Assembly: GCA_027579435.1 (NCBI GenBank)
Contig: JANBPK010001140.1
Location: 1-26,001, forward strand
Length of the DNA: 26,001 nt
Direction of reading: 5' to 3'
DNA from: Candolleomyces eurysporus
Taxonomy: Eukaryota > Basidiomycota > Agaricomycetes > Agaricales > Psathyrellaceae
In this document: piece after piece, positions 17,904-26,001 of the stretch
How the letters are laid out: the number at the start of each line of letters is the position of its first letter
Numbering within the stretch: the stretch's first letter is position 1
Position numbers and translations under genes: made by a program
Notes under the pieces: model-generated
The model's database searches: none
What the model saw: only the letters and a program-made list of their open reading frames with translations
What the model was told of the DNA's origin: nothing

Positions 17904-19718
17904 ATGGCCAGCAACCTCAATAACGCCCACGATTTCCGGATTGACAATTACAGCTTTACGAATGTTACGAACGTGAACCCCTCAGCGGATCCACTGAGCA
18001 GTGAGTCCGGCTCACAGTACTATAGCGGAGCGTCTAAATCGATTCTTGCCGCGACGTATAGAACTCGAGGCTCGGGTCGCAGCAGGTGCCATCCATGACT
18101 CGGCTGAGCGCTGTGATGCCCCCAAATGCTATCCAGAGACGCGAGTCGCCGTCCAAGCCAACTTGTACCGCTGGATTGTGGATGGTGACGGAGAAGTTGA
18201 GCAGCCGAGGAAGATTAAATGGGTGACGGGGCCTGCAGGCACCGGGAAGACGGCCGTTATGGGATCACTGGCAGATCGCTGTGCANAGGATGGTNTNTTG
18301 GGCGCGACNTTCTTCTTTGCATCCTGGTCAGCATCCATTGGCCGNCGCCGNAAGACTGCCTTCGTCACAACCATCGCACACCAGCTGGCCCAGCACCGAG
18401 AGGATTTAAAGAACACCATTTCCGCTGCCATGGAGAAGAANCCGGGCGTTCTCGAGAAGAATCTGCACGTACAGATGGAAACTCTCGTTTTGGCCCCTCT
18501 CCGGGAGGTAGTTCGTCAATCCGAAGGGCCAGAGCTGCGGGGAGCCATCATCGTCGACGGCCTGGACGAATGCGAAGCCGAACAATACCACGATACCAAG
18601 ATCGCAGGCCCACGGGCCACGCCCACACGAACGAATGCGCAAGACCAGCTGGAGATCCTCCAAGTTCTTCAAGCAGCGTCACTGGATCCATATTTTCCCT
18701 TTCGTATCCTCATCGCCAGCCGTCCCGAGCGCGTATTCCGCGAATTCTTCGACCCCGAAATAAATCCCACCTTTGCGCAGAAGCTTGATTTGAACGTAGA
18801 GCACAATGCCAACGCAGATATTACTCTCTTTTTGGAAGCCCAGTTCGATCTCATTCGTCACCGTTACAACTTTCCTCGGTCATGGCCACCACCAGGAACG
18901 ATTCGGACCTTGGTGGAGAATGCGTCGGGTCAGTTCATCTACGCCGCAACCATTATCCGGTTGTTCGACACAGGTCACCGAGAGGCTCCGAAGGCGTTGC
19001 TAGATGCTATTCTGAAGATGGAAGTCACTCGGAAAACAAGTTCAAACCCACTCAAACAATTGGACGCATTGTACATGCACATATTGGAGTCTAGTCCAGA
19101 TCCACCTCTTTCGGTACGGTGGATTCACGCAATCGACATTTTCACCGGTTGGACGTCAGCCTATGCTTTCAACATAAACATGCTCCTCCAAACAAACCCA
19201 GAGAGCAACGAGGCAGAGCACTTGCTTGGAACCCTTCACTCATTGATTCAGATTCCACTTCACAGCGACCAGACGACGACCCAATATGGCTTTTACCACA
19301 AATCGCTGCTCGACTTCCTCAAGGACCCTGGCCGTTGCGGGAAACTGTATGTTGAAGAGAGTGAAAGATGCGTGTTCATCTGGGATGCATTCGTTCGGGT
19401 GTGTGCGAGTGAGTTTGCTTCTGCTTCATCCTTTGTTTCCCTTCAACAGTATAAATCTGATGCTATGGTATTGAAGGGGGTTGTGACACCCAGTTTTCAT
19501 ATCCGGAAAGCTTCCTCGAATTCTTGGCTGGACTGCCATATTGGTCAAACGTGTACATGGGCATCGCACACTCCAAGGTCCTTCATACGCCACCCAGCGC
19601 TGATTGGTGGGTGTCGTTGGCCGTTGCACACAAGCAGATTGGTTCCGTCGGGTATGTCTTCCAGGAGTTTCACTGTTCAGTGCGTACAGTCCTCAATCTT
19701 TTCCAAACTTTGAACTGA
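17904..19718 (+). CDS. NACHT-domain STAND NTPase (fungal NLR-like), complete copy
   Basis: Proposed exons are 17904-18000, 18062-19408 and 19477-19718 (561 residues). Intron 1 (18001-18061, GTGAGT..TATAG) is supported by the same 61-nt intron in copy 3. Intron 2 (19409-19476) is inferred from the frame change and is less sure. The N-terminus NNAHDFRIDNYSF is a leader type common in agaricomycete NLRs. Walker A GPAGTGKT lies at 18229-18252 and Walker B with IIVDGLDE at 18547-18570. A winged-helix-like region follows around ALYMHILESS. Fungal NLRs switch by nucleotide binding and act in non-self recognition and cell-death control. No C-terminal WD40, ankyrin or TPR repeats are seen, so the sensor part is absent or lost. 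Seven ambiguous bases lie in 18286-18441. MSS1 copy 2 follows on the same strand. Confidence 0.85.
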
Positions 19719-20255
19719 AATTCAGTCTTCCTTTATTGTTCATCTTTAGTGCCCCTGGTATCGTTGCAAGCCAGGGTGTAGATTATGGAGCCGTTCCATT
19801 CTGCGTTGTTTGGGATCACCTACCCGGATTCAGATTGCATCTGCAGTGTTTCGGCCAAGGGTGTTGCACCGATTGGCCGACAAGGCAATCGAGGATCTCC
19901 GACGGAGGAACTTGTAGAACCAGAGTCATACCTAATGTTAAAATTTCCGTTCTGGTTTGGGCGAGCGATCATCAGGTTTACTCAGTGGGCCCACTCATAA
20001 GTTCGACGAATTTGAAGAATTTGAATTTTGGTTCCATTCTCTTGATATTAGCGATATATTATCCCTCATCTTTCCTAAATATAATGCTTATGTTTTTCTT
20101 CTTTCGAGGCATCGGAGAGCGGGAGTTATATGCCGGTGACCTAGAAGTTCAACGCGGGTCATCGGCGACGAATGCGAACTTGACCGGATCAATCTCTCAG
20201 ACTGCTCCGTCAAGGGTGTTTCGATGGTTGGACTTGTTTGTTGACGCCTCTCCGC
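19719..20255 (+). other. Spacer between the complete NLR and MSS1 copy 2
   Basis: It is about 540 bases and aligns in blocks with 10836-11617. An open frame crosses most of it, and a segment reading PDSDCICSV in one frame is kept in both units, so a further NLR exon here is possible. No splice arrangement that keeps that frame was found with confidence. The part around 20002-20080 is AT-rich and unique to this unit. Confidence 0.45.
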
Positions 20256-22511
20256 ATGTTGCGGTCTCCTCCACGATGTATACTTGCTAGGCATCTATTA
20301 TCCAGACCCAACTATTCTCGAAACATTGTTCACTCGCCGTCGGGAACCCATGCAAAGCTACTCAACAAGAAGTTAACAAGACTGCGAGTTACTTCAGCAT
20401 CGTGGCATGGTCTTGTCGCACCGAAGTTGGCCCAGAATGCAGCCCCAAGACGGTATCTTCATGGCGAAAGTATCGTCTTTCCACCCTCGGACGCGCAGAA
20501 GAGCACGATCTACGCGTTATCCACACCCGCAGGGAAGGCTGGTGTAGGTGTGATACGTATTTCGGGCCCTGATGCGCTGAAGGAGGTGTGGGGGAGGATG
20601 GTTAAGCCATACTCTCCATCTTCTACGAATGGTACGTGGTATCCTAACGACTACCTTTATGGAGTGAGTAGTAAGACTGACATGACTTGGTTAGGAAAGC
20701 TCAGAGAACCGATACCTTGGAAGCTTCAGCGATGTCGGATTGTACACCCAGAGAGTGGAGAGACGATTGATGATGGGTTAGTCGTGTACTTCAAAGGTTT
20801 GTCCTCCGCTCTTCTTCCTTTCAAACTGCTCCTGAGAACTCAATCTTATTGAAACTCGATCCCCAACAGGCCCAAGATCATTTACTTCCGAAGACGTACT
20901 CGAATTGCACGTCCATTCCGGCCGTGCAGTTATCTCAGCCGCGCTCTCGGCCCTCTCCAAACTACCCACCTTTCGACCTGCAGAACCGGGAGAATTCACG
21001 AGACGCGCGTATCTGAATGGGAGGCTAGATTTGACGCAGGTGGAGGGGCTGAAGGATTTGATCGATGCAGAGACAGAGGGGCAGAGGAAGGTCGCTGTGA
21101 GAGCTGCTGAGGTGAGTTCGGCGTACCTTTTCTATCTGTGCAACCAAATTGAGGCTCACTCTTTCGATGTCAGGGTGTCACAAAACAAAAATTTGACCAA
21201 CTCCGTGCGGGCATTATCTCTGCTCTTGCCAAAGTCGAAGCAATCATTGACTTCGGGGAGGGCGAAGAAATCGAAGAAGGCGTGTACGAAGATGCTAAAT
21301 CGAGGGTCCAGAAAGTCTTGGATACGACCCAAGGATACTTGGATGATCACCGTAGGGGTGAACTCTTGCGTTCGGGTATTAGGCTAGCAATTTTTGGACC
21401 ACCGAATGCTGGGAAGAGCAGTTTACTGAATTTCCTGGGTATGTGTCTGCCTCGTTCCCTCTCTAGCGCTGCAACTGACTAAAATATAACTTTCTCTTGT
21501 AGCTCAACGTGAAGCGGCGATTGTCACGCCCATCCCAGGCACCACACGAGACATCCTTGAATTATCCCTGGATATTGGTGGTTTGCCAGTGGTAATTGCT
21601 GATACAGCTGGTCTACGCAAGACGGAGGATGTTGTGGAGAAGATTGGCATCGAGAGGGCAAGGAAGGCGTCCGTATACTTTTCCTTCTCTCCTCACTTTC
21701 ATCGATACTGATGAGTTGGGTTTCAGTGTGGAGAGTGCAGATATATCGATCTGCGTGGTATCTTTCCCAGAAGTCGTACAACAGCAGCAGCAACGCAACG
21801 ACCTAGGGTCAGAGGCGTCGTTCCACTGGCGAGCACTCATCTCCCGGGATAACACTTTCTTCCTCTTCAATAAATCCGATCTTGTGGATTCGTCACCAAT
21901 GCCTTCGCCATCCTTGCCTTCAGACGTTGAGACTCTCAGACTCAGTTTGCTGTCACCTGAACCTCAACGTGAAAGTAGCATTGCCAATCTCGACCTCAGC
22001 ATAACCCCCAAGCTGGATGCATGTCCCCCTGCCACGACGACGAAAGCTTGGAAAGCAAGTTTGGCCACGGGAGACGGAGCTGAAGAGTTTTTGGAAGGTT
22101 TTGCGGAGGTTCTGAGAAAGCGGTAGGTGTTGTTGCCCACCTCAACTCAATCTGCATATTTGACCGACCAAATTAGGTTTGGTATGGACGACATCCTAAG
22201 TGACGCAGCGAGCCCTGTCATCACCAGGTCTCGTCATCGGGACCACTTGCAAAGTGCGAGGACGCATTTGGAGACATTCCTCGAGTATGGTGCGTCCCAT
22301 GCCTGTCTCTCGCTGTCGTCCTAGCTAACAAGACTTGTGCGTGCTTGCTTGTCCGTCGATCTGCCCTTGACCCCTTGAAGGCCCCGACGATGTAGTCTTT
22401 GCAGCTGAAGAATTGCGTTAAGCTGTGAATGCTATCGGGAAAGTCACAGGTGCCATTGGAGCGGAGGATATTTTGGATGCTGTCTTTAGAGATTTTTGTA
22501 TCGGAAAGTAA
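20256..22511 (+). pseudogene. MSS1: MSS1 copy 2 (mitochondrial tRNA GTPase) with one nonsense codon
   Basis: Exons joined in phase: 20256-20631, 20695-20796, 20870-21111, 21174-21438, 21503-21668, 21727-22122, 22177-22289, 22381-22511. The introns are 54-91 nt. Full length would be 596 codons, usual for fungal MSS1. It has an Arg-rich presequence, the TrmE N-domain (TIYALSTPAG.AGVGVIRISG), a helical domain and a GTPase domain with GPPNAGKS (21396-21419), TTRD, DTAGLR and NKSD. The C-terminus ends FC-I-GK at 22494-22508, followed by TAA. An in-frame TAA at 22419-22421 (TAC in copy 1) comes at codon 567, cutting off the last 30 codons with the essential Cys. The intron at 21669 has a weak GTCCGT donor (GTACGT in copy 1). 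Everything else reads as functional, so inactivation is recent, or the stop is a sequence error. Confidence 0.9.
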
Positions 22512-23113
22512 AATTTCAACGAATTTTATCAAGGTTTGCCTTCGTATCTACTGTCTCTGTTGATTCAACATTGCAAACGTGCAAATTTCAGTAAATCGAG
22601 TGCACGAAACACCGCCAATATCTCGTTGCTGCATAAACAGCCGAACTGACTTCCCTTTACCTCGCGACTGGTTTCGCTCGTTTCGGAGAAAAGAAATGAT
22701 GACGAATCGCTTCTGTGAAGCCTCGACGAATGACAAGTCGGCAGCTCTTGCCCTTCCTCTCACGTTCGCCGAACATGTATGAGGGTGTAGTGATCCCATA
22801 TGTGAGCGAGCAGTGAGCGCCTACTATAGTTATGGCCCATAGCAGGTGACCTCGTTGCGCAGCACCAGATGAACGTGTGCGGTTGTCTACGGGCTCATAT
22901 CATCTCAGTTCACATGGAAAGAGCATGTTTACAAAGCATTCCAATAACAGTGTCGCTCGAAGGTGGTAGGTAACAAGGTAGCGACAGGTGCCCATATACA
23001 CATCTCTAAAAGTTTCAGACCAAGAATGAGATGAGATCGAGCACCGTGAGTCTAAGAATACCGGAAAAATCACAAAAATTATGTACACTAGCGGCGTGAA
23101 AAATGCCAGAATA
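22512..23113. other. Region without a recognised gene
   Basis: This is the DNA between MSS1 copy 2 and the ERG27 remnant. The first 50-60 bases still match the flank of copy 1. A minus-strand ORF of 83 codons (22548-22799) has no motif and no known relatives that I recognise. Nothing else stands out. Confidence 0.5.
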
Positions 23114-23962
23114 TCACATCTTCTCACTCGCAGTCTCAAACATCGGCCCCCTCTCTTCCTCCCTCTTCAACTTATCCAAAAGCTCATCACACTTCGCAAC
23201 AAGCCTCCTGCCCTCCTCTTCGTTCGCCAACCAAGCTCTCACAGGCGATATACCCACCCTTTCTGTACCCCACCTGTCCGATTCCCCACCGTACCTCACA
23301 GGAGGAGTTTTGGCATCGGAGAAGGTGAGGTAGGTGAGAGGTACGAGTGCGAGGTGGACAGAGGCGATAGCTGATTTAATGGGAGAAATTGGGTGTTGGG
23401 TAGACCCGAGGAGTCGGACGAAGTAGAACACCATTAATTTGCAAAAGTCGAGGAAAGGCCCGACAAGAGCGTGTGCGACGTTGGTGTGGCAGACACCTGG
23501 TTGGGAAATGAAGTGCCGGGTTATTGCGGAGTTGGTAGCGTTGGGGAAGGACGAAGAGGATGAGAGTGCGAGTCGGTCGAGGGTCGTGGATATCAAGTCG
23601 ATTTGATAGTTAGAACTTTCGTATGAATGCTCCGTGGAACATTGCCAGTCATCGGGGGAGTAGAATTTGGGGCTGGCTTCGATTGAGGAGCACCAGATGA
23701 CCCTGGCTGGGCTATTGGGTGACCGAGAGAGAGAAGGTTGGAGTTTGTGGAACTCGATGCAGACAATAAGGGAAAAGAAAGCGGGAAGAGGGATGATGGT
23801 ATAACGCACCGTAGCAAAGTGACTGAAGACATTACCCTGCCAGACCCAACCAAGACCGTCTATGCTTAGTTCGCCAGAGTGTTGGCTGTAGTACAGGGGT
23901 GTTGTCACTGCGCCTTTGGGATCCGTGAATAATTGGTGCAAGAGGAGCTTCGGGTCTGAGCC
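23114..23962 (-). pseudogene. ERG27: ERG27 (3-keto-steroid reductase) C-terminal remnant
   Basis: ERG27 reduces 3-keto sterol intermediates in ergosterol synthesis as part of the ER-bound C4-demethylation complex. Read on the minus strand, the protein contains LSIDGLGWVWQGNVF, RVIWCSSIEASPKFY, HSYESSNYQIDL, HFISQPGVCHTNVA and DRWGTERVG, the typical order in fungal ERG27. A 57-nt in-frame intron (23809-23753, GTGCGT..GAG) is likely. The Rossmann N-terminus with its NAD(P)-binding glycines is missing; the gene is cut near 23962, where copy III of the minus-strand repeat begins. The short-chain dehydrogenase YxxxK signature reads YESSN, with AAC (23609-23611) in place of Lys. It therefore cannot be a working reductase. 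No equivalent is seen in unit A. Confidence 0.8.
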
Positions 23963-25230
23963 TACTCTCAGTGTCGGTCTCTCTTCTGATCCCGAAATGT
24001 AAAAACGATGCCCTGGTGAAAGCTGGTATTCTAGATCTGTGAGGAATCAGAGGCTCAACGAGAGGAAGCAATGTTTCAAAGATGCTCTACTTACTCGGAA
24101 GCAGACTGGGAAATTGGAAATCCCCCCAGATAAGTAGCAACGTTGCCCAGACAATATCTGACCGTCACCAACTAGAAGCACAGACGAGCAATTGCAAGAA
24201 TTGTGAGCTCGAACGGTAACATCTGCTACCCATCGAAGATGTACCGCCCAAAGCCAAGCCGCGGGCAGAGAAAATACTGTTACTTTACACGAATAGCCGA
24301 GACGCGTGCCAGTGAACGTGTTCCTTGGGAATGCGCTGACCTGTCAGATATAGTTGGCCTCGTGCGGACCTTAACAAGAGAACTGGCGGAGACGTACACA
24401 GCCCTTTTCCGTCTCAAGATCCTCCTCAACCTCTAGCCTAACTCCTAGCTTGAGTACACTTGAGAGGTTGGCCTCGAACTGAGGAGCCTACCCATATCCT
24501 CTGGAAACCTGTTCGGTTGAGAGAGCCGGTCGTACTGTGAGTCGTGAATTTCAAGGTGTTTGAGGTATGGAAACACTGGTAGTATCGCTTCTTTGGAACG
24601 AGTATCAGCATTTCGATCGTCACTGGGGGTGAGGGCCCTCGTCATCGAACCCTATCCATCCATCCGAAAGTTTGAACATCCACCGCCGCAGCGCGACGAA
24701 GGTACAAGGCAAACAAGGTGCTTTGAGTCGGGAACTGTAGCTAGATATTCCATGAGAGTCGATGGCCGTTCCAGAATGGGACCAGGTGCCGGGTGAATGA
24801 AATGGCGGGTCACAGACCGCTCATCTTCTGCAGCATAATCCGGGTAGCGTTGGCTCAATAATCGGTGTAGCATCACACTCGAAGGTGTAGGTGAAAGCGG
24901 GCATATGGGACCGATATTCCACGAGTTGGATAAAGGGAGGATAAGGATAGAGAGTTGAATAGGGTTTGGGGGGAGTATTTGAATTGGTACGGACTTGAAA
25001 GTTCGATCCCCTCCTCCTCTTGCGCTTCTTCTTTCTCTGATAACGCGGAGTTTCCTGCTTTGACCACATCCCCTGTAGCAACGATCCTCAAATGCTCAAC
25101 CCGAAGCCTCGCTAAGCACCCATTTCGTCACACGAACACTCGGAACGTCCTGGAGATCGGATCGTTGAGATACAACACCGCCAAACGCGTCAACGCAAGA
25201 TGCACGCTTTCAAAGCCCTAGGATCAGGCT
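23963..25230 (-). pseudogene. Minus-strand spliced gene, copy III (unrecognised family, decayed)
   Basis: It matches copy II over its whole length. Minus-strand segments include LTRLAVLYLND, HLEIHDSQYDR and PEDMGRLLSSRP, spread over several frames. Both introns seen in copies I and II are recognisable (donors GTACGT and GTAAGT, acceptors ..TGACAG and ..TCACAG). The 3' end of this copy directly adjoins the broken ERG27 remnant. Function unknown. Confidence 0.45.
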
Positions 25231-25767
25231 CCATCAATAACGGAGCGTCAGAAGGCAAACACCCGATCGTCCGGTTCAAACGTGTCCCCCAGAGACCGTA
25301 GCTGTCGAAGTCACTTGTAAGCCCTAATGCCTAAACCGGAACCTGGTGATGATGGAGCATATTCATGGACCCGGCAACGAGACGCGGAAGAGGAGGCGAT
25401 CGAGGATGTCCTTTGTGACTGGGAGAGGTTGGAGAAGATGAGTTTGTCGGAGGTGCTTTTGGGAGAGTGTATTGGACCTGAGAACCAGGATTAGATGAAC
25501 GGGAATCGGCCCGCGGTGTTGGATGAATGAGAGCACTGCGGCTGCTGGAAAGACGGCGAGTGAAAGTAGGACGGAGCTGAGAGAGAATCGAGATCAGATC
25601 TGCACCGAGAAGCGAACTCGGCAGTGCACGCGCCGGGCCTATTCAAGGTAAGGCTTCCCACCCCTTTTGGGCGTCGCCTGGTCAGATGAGTAGACGCTCG
25701 ACAAACAGCTCACAAACACACGAACGTGATCACTCCAGCCTCGTTCCTTCTTCATGTCGACCGCCCC
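25231..25767 (+). promoter_or_regulatory. Upstream flank of NLR copy 3
   Basis: It is similar to 17307-17903, including the block that starts GAGGAGGCGATCGAGGATGT and the AC-rich stretch before the ATG. It differs by several small deletions, so open frames seen in the other flank are not preserved; it is therefore treated as non-coding promoter and leader DNA. Confidence 0.45.
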
Positions 25768-26001
25768 ATGGCCAGCAATCTCAAGAACGCCCACGATTTC
25801 CGCATCGACAACTACAGCTACAACTACAACGACAACTCTGTGAATGTGAACCACTCAGCAGATCCATTGAGCAGTGAGTCTGGCTCACAGAGCTGTAGCC
25901 GAGCGCCTCAATCGATTCTTACCGCAACATATAGAACTCGAGGCTCGGGTTGCAGCCGGTGCCATCCATGACTCGGCTGAGCGCTGTGATGCCCCCCAAG
26001 T
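25768..26001 (+). pseudogene. NLR copy 3, 5' end, cut by the window edge
   Basis: ATG 25768 begins a leader closely like that of the complete NLR, with a more Asn/Tyr-rich middle (NYSYNYNDNSVNVN). Exon 1 ends at 25873 and a 61-nt intron (25874-25934, GTGAGT..TATAG) has the same length and phase as in copy 2. Exon 2 reads LEARVAAGAIHDSAERCDAP. At 25992-25997 there are six C where copy 2 has five, which shifts the frame just before the conserved CYPETRV-type segment. It may be a pseudogene or a one-base sequence error; the rest lies outside the window. Confidence 0.75.

Noticed and set aside
20238..20255. Upstream TTG start for MSS1
   Set aside because: Nuclear genes rarely start at TTG, and the ATG at 20256 (11618 in copy 1) opens an Arg-rich presequence that suits mitochondrial import.
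19604..20290. 228-codon plus-strand ORF across the NLR-MSS1 spacer
   Set aside because: The same frame is interrupted in unit A, and part of it overlaps the MSS1 start in another frame. It is kept only as a possible hidden NLR exon.
1..26001. CRISPR arrays, bacterial operons, rRNA or tRNA genes
   Set aside because: No regularly spaced repeats, no ribosome-binding-site pattern and no cloverleaf-like sequence were seen. Introns and gene content are fungal.

Overview
The window looks like nuclear DNA of a basidiomycete fungus, most probably an agaricomycete. The signs are many short spliceosomal introns (about 54-75 nt, GT..AG, CTRAY-like branch sites), a chromodomain Ty3/gypsy retrotransposon, a Plavaka-type DNA transposase, NACHT (NLR-like) genes with the agaricomycete N-terminal leader, and fragments of ERG27 and of the mitochondrial tRNA GTPase MSS1 (GTPBP3/MnmE). 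Nothing points to bacteria. Eleven ambiguous bases (N) are present, seven of them inside one NACHT domain.

Layout. (1) 1-7119: a nearly intact Ty3/gypsy chromovirus on the + strand. An open frame enters from the left edge and runs into Gag, followed by Pol (protease, RT, RNase H, integrase, chromodomain), a third ORF in the env position with zinc knuckles and an RG-rich stretch, and a probable 3' LTR. The 5' LTR lies outside the window. (2) 7148-7890: an open, proline-containing leader-like stretch that may be the start of a second copy of the same kind of element. (3) 7850-10064, minus strand: a Plavaka-family transposase that can be assembled from eight exons into an uninterrupted frame of 606 residues, but whose C-terminal part is missing. 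It abuts a truncated NLR gene. (4) 10161-26001: a locally duplicated block with the order NLR (+), MSS1 (+), and a decayed spliced gene on the minus strand. Unit A holds an NLR 3' end, MSS1 copy 1 and two copies of the minus-strand gene. Unit B holds a full NLR, MSS1 copy 2, an ERG27 remnant and one copy of the minus-strand gene. A third NLR starts at 25768 and runs off the right edge.

How the parts relate. The retroelement ORFs form a self-contained replication unit: structural Gag, polyprotein enzymes, and a nucleic-acid-binding accessory protein of unknown role. In the duplicated block the genes are mostly broken. MSS1 copy 1 has three frameshifts and a lost splice acceptor. MSS1 copy 2 is intact except for one in-frame TAA about 30 codons before the natural end. 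Both lesions remove the C-terminal FC-I-GK motif that MnmE-family enzymes need, so neither copy is predicted to be functional. The ERG27 remnant lacks its Rossmann N-terminus and has Asn where the catalytic Lys should be. The complete NLR lacks C-terminal repeats. The region looks like a rapidly evolving, transposon-rich NLR neighbourhood in which housekeeping gene fragments were carried along by tandem duplication.
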